Assembly: GCA_028873745.1 (NCBI GenBank) | Contig: JAPPNT010000019.1 | Span: 1-8,410, forward strand | Origin: Chloroflexota bacterium | GTDB taxonomy: Bacteria; Chloroflexota; Dehalococcoidia; Lucifugimonadales; UBA1127 | Direction: 5' to 3' | DNA: 8,410 nucleotides | Shown here: piece by piece, positions 1-5,920 of the stretch | Numbering within the stretch: the stretch's first letter is position 1 | Layout: every line of letters starts with the position of its first letter | Translations under genes and position numbers: made by a program | The notes under the pieces: model-generated | Told to the model about the DNA's origin: nothing | Database searches by the model: none | Seen by the model: only the letters and a program-made list of their open reading frames with translations

Positions 1-1
1 G

Positions 2-1660
2 CTGCTGCGCCTGCCCGTAATCGTCGGCTACCTGGCCGCCGGCATGATCATCGGCCCGCACGTCCTGGAGGTCATCGGCAACCAGGAGACGGTCGAGTCC
101 CTCGCCGAGTTCGGCGTCATCCTGCTGCTCTTCGCCGTCGGCGTCGAGGTCTCCTTCCGCGACGTCGTCAAGCTCCGCAACATCGCCGTCTTCGGTACCC
201 TCGCGCAGATAGCCTGCATGGGCGCCATCGGCTATGGCGTCGGCCTGCTGCTCGACCTCGACACCGCGAGCGCCCTGACCCTCGCTCTCGCGATCTCCCT
301 GAGCAGCACGATGGTCGTCCTGAAGACCCTGAACGACCGCGGCGACCTCCTCAGCCTGCACGGTCGCATCCTCACCGGCATGCTCCTGGTGCAGGACCTC
401 GCCTTTGTGCCGATGATCGCCGTCCTGCCCGCCCTCAGCGGCGAGGGCGGCTTCTTCACCGAGCTCGCCATCGGATTGCTCAAGGCAGCCGCCGTTCTCG
501 GCGGCATGGCGCTGCTCGGCGGGCGCGTCATCACGTGGCTGCTGCACCGTGTGGCGCAGCTCGGCTCCCGCGAGGTGTTCATCCTGACGCTGGTTGCCAT
601 CTCGTTCTCGACGGCGGCCCTCACCAGCGTCGCCGGCCTCTCGGCCGCCCTTGGCGCCTTCGTGGCGGGCGTGCTCCTGAGCGAGTCCGACTTCGGCCAC
701 CGCGCCCTCGCCGAGATCACGCCCCTCCGCGACACCTTCGCCGCCATGTTCTTCGTGTCCCTCGGTATGCTCACGGATCCCGTCCACGTCGTGCAGGACC
801 CCGTGCCCGTGCTGGCCATCGTTGGCGCGGTGCTGGTGGGCAAGTTTGTCGTGACGGCAGTCATCGCCCGGGTGTTCGGCTACCTGCCCTACACGGCCAT
901 GCTGGTGGGGTTCGGCATGGTGCAGATAGGCGAGTTCAGCTTCCTGATCGCGGCGACCGCCCTCAGCCTGGACATCATCGGGCACGACCTCTTTTCGCTC
1001 GTCATCGTGTCCGCCGTCATCACCATGGCGCTGACTCCCGGCGTCCTCTCCGGCGGGGCCGCCGCCCTCGCGACGCTAGGGCCCCGCTACCGGGCCCTCC
1101 GCCCCTACCGGCTCGGCCATCCCGAGTTCGAGTCACGCATCCACCACATGCGCGGACACGCCATTGTCTGCGGCCTCGGCCGCGTCGGCTCCACCGTGGC
1201 CGAGGTCCTGCACGAGCACCGCGTGCCCTTCATTGCCATCGACCTCGACCCCAACCTCCTCCGCCAGTGGCGCGACCTCGGCCAGACCGTCCTCCACGGC
1301 GACAGCCACAACGAGCGCGTCCTCGAGGCCGCCAGCGTCCGCCACGCCCGCCTCCTCGTCGTTTGCGTCACCGATCCCGTCGCGACGTGGCTCACGGCGC
1401 ACAACGCCCTCGCCATGAACGCCGAGCTGGACACCGTCGTCCTTGTGCGGCAGCGCGAGGAGGGCGAGCGGCTCCGCCGGCTCGGCGTCGGCGAGGTGGT
1501 CTGGCCGGAGTTGGAGGGCGCATTGGAGGCCCTCCGCCACTCCCTCTATCGCTACAGCGCCGACAGCAATGAGGTCGAGGACGTGGTGAAACAGCTTCGC
1601 GCCGAGCTCCGCTTCCCCCGCGTCGAGGACGCGGACTCCGACGACCAGCAGTCCGGCTGA
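2..1660 (+). CDS. Kef-type monovalent cation:proton antiporter (CPA2 family) with TrkA-N domain, 5' end cut by window edge
   Basis: Inner-membrane cation/proton antiporter, probably K+/H+ or Na+/H+. The reading frame is open from base 2. The codons before the first ATG (44) already read as the family's N-terminal motif (LRLPVIVGYLAAGMIIGPH), so the ATG at 44 is internal and the true start lies outside the window, probably some 20-40 residues upstream. Numbered from the ATG at 44, the hydrophobic Na+/H+ exchanger domain runs to about residue 345. It includes the conserved segment SLSSTMVVLKTLNDRG (86-100) and the Gln-Asp pair Q117-D118 (VQDLAFVP), the usual ion-binding region of Kef proteins. 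A cytosolic Rossmann TrkA-N (RCK_N) domain follows, with GLGRVG at 377-382 and an acidic residue after the second strand (IDLD), typical of NAD(H) binding. No RCK_C domain is visible: the protein ends in an acidic tail after a short helix. It converges on the lipoprotein gene at 1773. Family call is firm; ion specificity cannot be read. Confidence 0.93.
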   Translation: MLRLPVIVGYLAAGMIIGPHVLEVIGNQETVESLAEFGVILLLFAVGVEVSFRDVVKLRNIAVFGTLAQIACMGAIGYGVGLLLDLDTASALTLALAISLSSTMVVLKTLNDRGDLLSLHGRILTGMLLVQDLAFVPMIAVLPALSGEGGFFTELAIGLLKAAAVLGGMALLGGRVITWLLHRVAQLGSREVFILTLVAISFSTAALTSVAGLSAALGAFVAGVLLSESDFGHRALAEITPLRDTFAAMFFVSLGMLTDPVHVVQDPVPVLAIVGAVLVGKFVVTAVIARVFGYLPYTAMLVGFGMVQIGEFSFLIAATALSLDIIGHDLFSLVIVSAVITMALTPGVLSGGAAALATLGPRYRALRPYRLGHPEFESRIHHMRGHAIVCGLGRVGSTVAEVLHEHRVPFIAIDLDPNLLRQWRDLGQTVLHGDSHNERVLEAASVRHARLLVVCVTDPVATWLTAHNALAMNAELDTVVLVRQREEGERLRRLGVGEVVWPELEGALEALRHSLYRYSADSNEVEDVVKQLRAELRFPRVEDADSDDQQSG

Positions 1661-1676
1661 CGCCCTCCCCACTCGA

Positions 1677-1715
1677 AGCACCCTTCCCGCCGCAAACAGA
1701 GCGGGGAAGGGCGCT
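1677..1715. terminator. Long hairpin between convergent genes, probable two-way terminator
   Basis: The arm at 1677-1690 (agcacccttcccgc) pairs with 1701-1715 (gcggggaagggcgct) around a 10-base loop, with one bulged G and one A-C mismatch. It lies 16 bases after the antiporter stop and about 60 bases past the stop of the convergent lipoprotein gene. There is no clear T tract on either strand, so intrinsic termination is inferred from position and stem strength. Confidence 0.5.
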
Positions 1716-1772
1716 AGCACCCTCCCCCGCTCGCCTCGCGAGGAACCTATGGTTGCCGCTGCTGCTCGCGGA

Positions 1773-2924
1773 CTACCCGCCAAGCTCCGAGAGCGGCTTA
1801 CCGTTCACCGTGATGGCGTATTCAACGCCCGACTCCAGCGCGCCCAGCGGCACGACCGTCTCGTCGATGGGGAAGTCCGCCGTGCACATCACGTTCGGGT
1901 CAGCGACCTGGTGGTGCGTGACGCGCACGTCAATCGCGTTGTCGTTGGTGCGCCTGACGGCGTAGCCGTTGTACTGCGTGCAGCTTCCCGACGGCCTGCC
2001 GGAGACGACCCGCAGCGATGTCCCCTCCTCAGCGAGTTCCGCGCGCTGCACCAGCGAGTCCGCGATGACGGTGTGCCCAAGCCGCTCGTCCGGAAGGGTG
2101 AACGTGCTCTTGGCTTTGCCGTTGACGGTGACCGTGTACGTGACGCCGCGCTTGAGCTCCGCGGTCAGGTGCTCGATGGCGTCCAGCGCCACGAAATCCT
2201 CGGCGCAGCCGGTGTCCCACGGCACCTCAGGCGGCTGCTGCAGCGTGAACGTCGCCGCGACCTCCGTTCCCTTGACCTCCAGGCTCTGGCTGCCCGGACG
2301 GGCGCAGTTGTCCACCGTGGACTGGTAGAAGTCGATGCGGACGAAGTGGTCGTTTCCTTCCTGGAAGTGGGCGGCGCCGATGATTGTCGGCGGCCGCTCC
2401 ACCCACGTGCGGTGGTCGCCCTCGACCTGCTCGGCCAGCTCCGGCGGCGGCTGCATAAGCACGAGCTGCATGTCGACGCGGTTCGGGTTGCCGCGCGTGA
2501 TCACGTCGGTGGCCGTATCGTTGACGAACGCCAGACGGCCGTCTTCCTCAATGATGCTTACCTGTATCGAGTAGGTGTTCCGCTCGTCGATGTCGTCGCG
2601 GTTGTACTCGACCTCAAACGCGATGGGCACCTGCCCCGGGTCCTCGATGACCTGCCTGGCGATGAGGGGCGCCGCCGTATCCTGCAGCGAGGTATCGCGC
2701 AGCTCCACTTCCAGCCGGGCGCCGGGCGTCAGCGCGATTCTCTCCTTGTAGGTGACCGTCCCCCGCACCGAGGCGTTCGGCGCCTTGCCGGAGGTCACCT
2801 CGGCGGTCACCGTTGCTGTCGGGTTGGTGGCCGGCCCGCCGTTGCCGCAAGCCGCAGTTGCCAGGAGCAACGCCAGCGTGGCCGCAAATACGAGAAGGAA
2901 CGTCGTGGTTCTGCCCTTCATCAT
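1773..2924 (-). CDS. YbaY-domain lipoprotein with two tandem two-cysteine beta modules
   Basis: Exported lipoprotein of 383 residues, molecular role unknown. A signal peptide (MMKGR, then a hydrophobic stretch to residue 25) ends in LATAAC, giving lipid-anchored Cys26; a Thr/Ala/Pro-rich linker follows. Residues about 51-157 match the YbaY/YscW-type lipoprotein domain (GTVTYKERIALTPGARLEVEL, then SLQD, PIAFEVEYN, DTATDVITRG), as in E. coli YbaY, whose function is poorly known. The rest, about 181-381, is an internal duplication. Each half has two cysteines (C207/C240 and C315/C347), a C-x2-DF motif at the second cysteine, and a closing G-V-x-Y-x-x-T-V-N-G-K strand (260-270 and 366-376). The near-identical spacing suggests one disulfide per module outside the cytoplasm. 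Two adjacent ATGs are possible: GAGG (complement of 2929-2932) is 4 bases from the first and 7 from the second, so the second (2921) may be used. It lies downstream of the HtrA gene on the same strand, 175 bases away. Confidence 0.85.
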   Translation of the reverse strand: MMKGRTTTFLLVFAATLALLLATAACGNGGPATNPTATVTAEVTSGKAPNASVRGTVTYKERIALTPGARLEVELRDTSLQDTAAPLIARQVIEDPGQVPIAFEVEYNRDDIDERNTYSIQVSIIEEDGRLAFVNDTATDVITRGNPNRVDMQLVLMQPPPELAEQVEGDHRTWVERPPTIIGAAHFQEGNDHFVRIDFYQSTVDNCARPGSQSLEVKGTEVAATFTLQQPPEVPWDTGCAEDFVALDAIEHLTAELKRGVTYTVTVNGKAKSTFTLPDERLGHTVIADSLVQRAELAEEGTSLRVVSGRPSGSCTQYNGYAVRRTNDNAIDVRVTHHQVADPNVMCTADFPIDETVVPLGALESGVEYAITVNGKPLSELGG

Positions 2925-2972
2925 GTCACCTCAGTGGGCGATGTCTGGGTCCGGGGCTGCGCCGGCCCCGTA

Positions 2973-3004
2973 GGCGCCTCATATACAAAGACACGTTTGG
3001 CGCC
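2973..3004 (-). promoter_or_regulatory. Weak promoter candidate for the YbaY-domain lipoprotein
   Basis: The 175-base gap between the two lipoprotein genes holds an AT-rich patch. On the - strand this gives TATATG (complement of 2980-2985), about 55 bases before the start codon. Two GGCGCC palindromes (2973-2978 and 2999-3004) flank it. No acceptable -35 box is visible at 16-18 bases, so the call rests on base composition and position only. Confidence 0.2.
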
Positions 3005-3043
3005 CCGGCGGTTCCATATGGTCACGCCTAATGGGCCGAAAAT

Positions 3044-3077
3044 GGAGAGAGAGCTGCCCCCTGGAACAGCTCTCTCC
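3044..3077 (-). terminator. Terminator-like hairpin downstream of the HtrA gene
   Basis: A perfect 10-base-pair stem (3047-3056 gagagagctg with 3067-3076) closes a 10-base loop, 23 bases past the HtrA stop. On the - strand it is followed by CCATTTTC, a short T run. It would separate the protease transcript from the downstream lipoprotein gene, which would then need its own promoter. Confidence 0.6.
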
Positions 3078-3099
3078 GAAAGGAGGGGCGCCTTGTCCG

Positions 3100-4407
3100 C
3101 TAGTTCTCAGGCCGCGTGCCCAATGTGATGGTGAACGTACCCTTCTCCCCGTCGCTGTGCAACACGTTGATATCGATCACGTCGCCCGGGCGCGTGTTCT
3201 CGACGAGGTAGGAGATGAGGTCGTGCATGTCCGTCACCGTCGCGCCGTCGACGGAGGTGATGACGTCGCCGCCGAGGGTGACCTCATCGCCCTCCAGGGT
3301 GACCTCCTCGTCGCCGCCCCTGAGGCCGGCCTCGCTGGCGGGCCCCTCCTCGATGGCGCGCACGACGAGCACGCCGCGGGTCCCGTCGGGCAGCTCCAGG
3401 TACTCGGCGGCGTCAGAGGTGAGCGTCGTGCCGCTGATGCCCAGCCACGCGTACTCGTACTTGCCGTGGGCGATCAGGTCGGGCGTCACCATCTTCGCGA
3501 TGTCGATGGGCACCGCAAAGCCGACGCCGGAGTTGGCCCCGGAGTTGCTGATGATCTGCGTGTTGATGCCGATGACCCGCCCCTGCCGGTCCAGCAGCGG
3601 CCCGCCGGAGTTTCCGGGGTTGATGGGCGCGTCCGTCTGCACCACCAGAGGGATCGAGTACGGCCCGCTGCCGCGTATGGTGCGCCCCAGCGCGCTCACG
3701 ATGCCGCTGGTCAGCGTGAAGTCCTGCCCAAACGGGCTGCCGATGGCCAGCGCCAGCTGCCCCACGCGTACCTCGTCCAGGTCGCTGCGCGGCAGCGGCT
3801 TCAGCTCGCGCAACCCCGCGTCAATCTTCAGGACGGCGAGGTCCGAGTCCGGGTCGCCGCCCAGGAACTCCGCGTCGTACTCCTCGCCGTCGTGGAATAC
3901 GACGCTGACACTGTCCGATCCCTCAACGACATGCCAGTTGGTCAGGATGTGGCCCTCCTCGTCCCAGACGAAGCCGGATCCCGCCCCGTGCTGGTACTCG
4001 TCGAATGGCCCGCGCGGGCCGCCGAAGAAGTCGCGGCCGAACTGCGTGTCGTCCGGGTCGAGCCGATGCACGACGCGCACATAGACGATGGACGGGAGGG
4101 ACTCCTCGTAGATACGCGAGAGGACCTCTTCCCTGGCCGCGACGATATCCATGGCGTCAAGCTGCATGTCGGCGTCGGCGCTGGTGGCGTCAACGACCTG
4201 CGTGCTGCTGCCGACGGACGGGGCGTCAAGCGTCGTGACATCGAGCGCGGTGTTTGTCACAACCGGCGATGCTGCAGCTACGGGCGTGGGCGTCGGCGGC
4301 GGAGCTGATGATGTCCCGTCGGTCTGGGAGGGGTCGTCGGGGGTGGTGCAGGCCGCTACAAGGAAGACGAGGGCGGCTCCAAGGTAGAATATGAATCCTG
4401 CGCTCAT
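3100..4407 (-). CDS. HtrA/DegP-type trypsin-like serine protease with one PDZ domain, lipoprotein-anchored
   Basis: Extracytoplasmic quality-control protease of the S1C family, 435 residues. The N terminus is a lipoprotein signal with lipobox LVAAC (Cys20), followed by a Pro/Thr/Ser-rich linker to about residue 80. The protease domain spans about 95-310 and has the complete triad: His159 in TNWHVV, Asp189 in SDLAVLK, and Ser267 in GNSGGP. The loop motif AIGSPFG (221-227) and the strand GVGFAVP (294-300) are also present. One PDZ domain follows (about 320-432). Its ligand loop carries an insertion, GGDEEVTLEGDEVTLGGDV (364-382), containing a near-exact 7-residue repeat; a long loop here is common in HtrA proteins of this type. 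The start is supported by GGGGGAG about 7 bases upstream. It is transcribed divergently from a Rieske gene. Anchoring by lipid rather than by a membrane helix is the main peculiarity. Family assignment is very secure. Confidence 0.95.
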   Translation of the reverse strand: MSAGFIFYLGAALVFLVAACTTPDDPSQTDGTSSAPPPTPTPVAAASPVVTNTALDVTTLDAPSVGSSTQVVDATSADADMQLDAMDIVAAREEVLSRIYEESLPSIVYVRVVHRLDPDDTQFGRDFFGGPRGPFDEYQHGAGSGFVWDEEGHILTNWHVVEGSDSVSVVFHDGEEYDAEFLGGDPDSDLAVLKIDAGLRELKPLPRSDLDEVRVGQLALAIGSPFGQDFTLTSGIVSALGRTIRGSGPYSIPLVVQTDAPINPGNSGGPLLDRQGRVIGINTQIISNSGANSGVGFAVPIDIAKMVTPDLIAHGKYEYAWLGISGTTLTSDAAEYLELPDGTRGVLVVRAIEEGPASEAGLRGGDEEVTLEGDEVTLGGDVITSVDGATVTDMHDLISYLVENTRPGDVIDINVLHSDGEKGTFTITLGTRPEN

Positions 4408-4550
4408 CGTTTTTCTCCCCCGTATTGGAATTAGATGTATAACGTTTGTTTTTCAATCGTTCTGCATTTGTTGAATAGTTATTGTCTTTGGCTTCCGGAC
4501 TCCGGTGTTTTCGCCCTGCATTCCCCTGCTTTTGTAGGTGGCGGGCGTGC
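4408..4550 (-). promoter_or_regulatory. AT-rich upstream region of the HtrA gene, promoter candidate
   Basis: This stretch is far richer in A and T than the genes on either side. On the - strand it holds TATACA (complement of 4436-4441), 28 bases before the HtrA start, without a convincing -35. An alternative pair is TTGAAA (complement of 4451-4456) with TCTAAT (complement of 4430-4435), but its spacer is only 15 bases. A promoter somewhere here is likely; the exact boxes are uncertain. Confidence 0.35.
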
Positions 4551-4557
4551 GATTTAC

Positions 4558-4586
4558 ACTTGAAAACGTATTTGTACGCGTCAAGT
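4558..4586. promoter_or_regulatory. Nested inverted repeat upstream of the first Rieske gene, operator candidate
   Basis: Outer arms ACTTGA (4558-4563) and TCAAGT (4581-4586) enclose inner arms CGTA (4567-4570) and TACG (4575-4578) around TTTG. The 29-base element ends 14 bases before the proposed -35 box of the Rieske promoter. It could bind a dimeric regulator or fold as a small hairpin. No regulator gene is in the window to pair it with. Confidence 0.3.
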
Positions 4587-4600
4587 TAGCGCCATTCCCG

Positions 4601-4630
4601 TTGTGTTGAGGCGCCTTGCCCTGCTATCGT
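4601..4630 (+). promoter_or_regulatory. Promoter candidate for the first Rieske gene, extended -10
   Basis: TTGTGT (4601-4606) and TATCGT (4625-4630) are 18 bases apart, and the -10 is preceded by TG (4622-4623) as in extended -10 promoters. The predicted transcript would start near 4637, leaving a leader of about 25 bases. That leader contains the strong ribosome site GGAGGT at 4651-4656, 5 bases before the ATG. Confidence 0.45.
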
Positions 4631-4661
4631 AGGGCCGCAGTACGCAGACCGGAGGTCTTCA

Positions 4662-4973
4662 ATGCCGGAGAACTACGTGAAAGTCGCCCAGGCATCCGCC
4701 ATCAAGCCCGGAATGCTGGCTATGACCAAGGTGGGCGACGTCGAAGTGATGATTGCGAACCTCGACGGCGAGTTCTACGCCCTCGACAACTTCTGCCCCC
4801 ACGAGGGATGGGCGCTCCACGAGGGCATTCTAGAGGACGACTGCGTCGAGTGCCCCGGCCACAGCCACTTCTACAGCGTCAAGACCGGCCAGCGCACCGG
4901 CGTGCCGGAGGAGCGCGCCGCGGTCTTCCCGTGCAAGGTAGAGGGCGACGACGTCCTCGTTGACCTCGGCTAG
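4662..4973 (+). CDS. Rieske [2Fe-2S] ferredoxin, aromatic-dioxygenase ferredoxin type
   Basis: Small soluble electron-transfer protein, 103 residues, the usual length for a free-standing Rieske ferredoxin. The cluster ligands are C45-P-H47 and C64-P-G-H67, separated by 16 residues as in the C-x-H...C-x2-H family pattern. The surrounding sequence (CPHEGWALHEG, then VECPGHSHFYSVKTG and the closing VEGDDVLVDL) closely resembles the ferredoxin components of biphenyl- and naphthalene-type ring-hydroxylating dioxygenases (BphA3/BphF), including the Trp in the first box. Such proteins carry electrons from a flavin reductase to an oxygenase, but no oxygenase or reductase is in the window, so the partner is unknown. 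The ATG start is fixed by GGAGGT 5 bases upstream. It converges on cobO across a hairpin repeat and is a paralogue of the gene at 5921. Confidence 0.92.
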   Translation: MPENYVKVAQASAIKPGMLAMTKVGDVEVMIANLDGEFYALDNFCPHEGWALHEGILEDDCVECPGHSHFYSVKTGQRTGVPEERAAVFPCKVEGDDVLVDLG

Positions 4974-4982
4974 CCGCTCTCT

Positions 4983-5010
4983 CGTCATACCGGCGAAAGC
5001 CGGTATCCAG
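4983..5010. repeat. 28-base palindromic repeat, copy 1 (REP-like, GAAA loop)
   Basis: A cgtcat...atccag unit holding a perfect 8-base-pair stem (4987-4994 with 4999-5006) capped by GAAA. It matches the copy at 5779-5806 at 24 of 28 positions, and the differences in the stem are compensating pairs. It sits between the convergent Rieske and cobO stop codons and may end both transcripts. Very similar palindromes recur in many bacterial genomes (from memory). Confidence 0.8.
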
Positions 5011-5044
5011 TGGGAGGGGTAGACCCGCAGCTATAAACCCGTAG

Positions 5045-5617
5045 CTAGAACTCGATACCCGGCTGGGCCTTGATACCCTTCTCCGCAAAGGGGTGCTTGA
5101 TCTCTCGCATCTCCGTCACCAGGTCCGCGTACTCCACGAGCGCCTCAGGGGCATCGCGGCCCGTGATGATGACGTGCATGGCCGGCGGCCGCTGCTTCAG
5201 CGTATCTATGAGCTCGTCCGTCGACACCCACCCGAAGTGCAGCGCGTACGTGAGTTCGTCCATGACGATGACGTCGTGGCCGCCCTGCAGGATGGCCTCC
5301 TTGCTGCGCTTCCACTGCTCCGCCGCCAGCTCGCCCGAGTGGTCCAGGTCCTTCGAGAGCCATGTGAAGCCGTCGCCCAGTGCGCTGATGCTGAGGCCGA
5401 TCTTCTCGGCCGCCCGCTGCTCGCCGTAGCGGGACCCCGTGTTCTTGATGAACTGGAACATGCGGACGTCCATGCCGCGGCCCCACGCGCGCAGCAGCAC
5501 ACCCAACGCCGCCGTCGTCTTCCCCTTGCCGTTGCCCGTGTTCACTATGACGAGGCCCGTCGCGTTCCGACGCCCCTTGCGCGCCTCTGCGCCCTCGCCT
5601 TCACTGTCCTGTGTCAT
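5045..5617 (-). CDS. cobO: Cob(I)yrinic acid a,c-diamide adenosyltransferase (ATP:corrinoid adenosyltransferase)
   Basis: Transfers the 5'-deoxyadenosyl group of ATP to the Co(I) of a corrinoid, the adenosylation step of vitamin B12 synthesis and salvage, in the cytoplasm. The 190-residue length fits the CobO/BtuR/CobA family. A basic, poorly conserved N terminus is followed by the P-loop GNGKGKTT (28-35), the strand VRMFQFIKN (51-59), the Walker B-like VMDELTYAL (118-126), TGRDAP (152-157), and the family's C-terminal signature GIKAQPGIEF (181-190). The start is supported by GGGAG about 7 bases upstream. The gene stands alone between two Rieske genes and no other cobalamin gene is in the window, which suggests salvage or a scattered pathway. 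I saw no B12-box-like segment in the spacer upstream, so cobalamin riboswitch control is unlikely. A direct repeat at 5675-5693 overlaps the proposed -35. Confidence 0.95.
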   Translation of the reverse strand: MTQDSEGEGAEARKGRRNATGLVIVNTGNGKGKTTAALGVLLRAWGRGMDVRMFQFIKNTGSRYGEQRAAEKIGLSISALGDGFTWLSKDLDHSGELAAEQWKRSKEAILQGGHDVIVMDELTYALHFGWVSTDELIDTLKQRPPAMHVIITGRDAPEALVEYADLVTEMREIKHPFAEKGIKAQPGIEF

Positions 5618-5653
5618 CCGGCGTCTCCCAGCCCGAAAAGGCCCGTTTCAGCT

Positions 5654-5693
5654 ACGATTCCGACCCTTTCAGAATGTCACAAACTTTGTCACA
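5654..5693 (-). promoter_or_regulatory. cobO promoter candidate with overlapping direct repeat
   Basis: On the - strand TTGTGA (complement of 5677-5682) and AATCGT (complement of 5654-5659) are 17 bases apart, about 37 bases before the cobO start codon. The direct repeat TGTCACA (5675-5681 and 5687-5693, + strand) recurs at a 12-base offset and covers the -35 box, as an operator might. The -10 is poor and the call is tentative. Confidence 0.3.
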
Positions 5694-5778
5694 CGCCGTC
5701 GTTTTCCCCTGGGTCATGGTGCGCCCGCGCAATGCCGCCGTCAACCGCCCCTCGGCCGTCTGCCCTCGCCCCCCTCTC

Positions 5779-5806
5779 CGTCATTCCCGCGAAAGCGGGA
5801 ATCCAG
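5779..5806. repeat. 28-base palindromic repeat, copy 2 (REP-like, GAAA loop)
   Basis: Same cgtcat...atccag unit as at 4983, with an 8-base-pair stem (5783-5790 attcccgc with 5795-5802) and the identical GAAA loop. Relative to copy 1, an A-T pair has become T-A and a G-C pair has become C-G. It lies in a divergent spacer, where it cannot serve as a terminator for either flanking gene. Confidence 0.8.
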
Positions 5807-5825
5807 CCGCCCCGCGCCTACCGTC

Positions 5826-5856
5826 CGTTCACCCTGAGCTTGTCGAAGGGCGAACG
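5826..5856. repeat. Hairpin repeat of a second type (CTGAG...TCGA core), copy 1
   Basis: The arm at 5826-5835 (cgttcaccct) pairs with 5847-5856 (agggcgaacg) with one A-C mismatch, around gagcttgtcga. A second version sits at 7657-7686. Hairpins with this CTGAGC-TGTCGAAG core recur in many bacterial genomes (from memory). It stands 20 bases after the 28-base repeat, as if such elements collect in this spacer. Confidence 0.65.
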
Positions 5857-5883
5857 CCACCCTCGCCGAGCCGCCGCCGCATT

Positions 5884-5892
5884 TGCTATCCT
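5884..5892 (+). promoter_or_regulatory. Extended -10 promoter element of the second Rieske gene
   Basis: TGCTATCCT (5884-5892) matches the extended -10 of the first Rieske gene (TGCTATCGT, 4622-4630) at eight of nine positions and lies at a similar distance from the start codon. No -35 is recognisable 16-18 bases upstream. The predicted leader is about 22 bases and contains AGAGGAG. Confidence 0.4.
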
Positions 5893-5920
5893 TGGTGCAC
5901 ACCACCAGAGGAGCGCCGAC

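Larger units (their letters stand above)
5618..5920. other. 303-base divergent spacer between cobO and the second Rieske gene
   Basis: No gene is supported here. From left to right it holds the cobO ribosome site and promoter candidate, a TGTCACA direct repeat, a C-rich stretch (about 5720-5778), a 28-base palindromic repeat, a different hairpin repeat, and the extended -10 of the Rieske gene. The Rieske frame stays open leftward through all of this because of high GC, but codons before 5921 encode Pro/Arg/Ser-rich sequence with no family likeness. Confidence 0.7.

Noticed and set aside
1130..1660. Absence of an RCK_C domain in the antiporter as a truncation
   Set aside because: Many Kef-type CPA2 proteins carry only the TrkA-N domain. 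The stop is followed by a strong hairpin, consistent with a natural end.
1749..3128. Long + strand open frame of 459 codons opposite the YbaY-type lipoprotein
   Set aside because: Arg/Val-rich shadow frame without recognisable motifs. The opposite strand encodes a protein with signal peptide, lipobox and a known domain.
3271..3316. 21-base tandem repeat in the PDZ domain of the HtrA gene (EVTLEGD / EVTLGGD)
   Set aside because: The repeat is real, but a long loop ending in GGDVI is a usual feature of HtrA proteins of this type as I recall them, so it probably reflects the family and not a new duplication.
3031..4308. Long + strand open frame of 425 codons opposite the HtrA gene
   Set aside because: Antisense by-product of high GC codon bias. 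The - strand protein has a full catalytic triad and PDZ domain.
5023..5049. Imperfect 13-base direct repeat (acccg-agcta) around the cobO stop
   Set aside because: Only two copies, 11 of 13 matching, overlapping coding sequence; no structure or known role suggested.
5618..5778. Cobalamin riboswitch upstream of cobO
   Set aside because: No B12-box-like segment and too little structured leader were seen in the - strand sequence before the start codon.
4983..5856. Dispersed palindromes as a CRISPR array or toxin-antitoxin/defence locus
   Set aside because: Copies are far apart with genes between them, have no regular spacers, and no Cas, nuclease, toxin or other defence gene is present.
5093..5920. 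Leftward extension of the second Rieske frame to a 379-residue protein
   Set aside because: It would run antisense through cobO and across palindromic repeats. The added sequence is low-complexity Pro/Arg/Ser. The TTG at 5921 has a good ribosome site and gives the family length.
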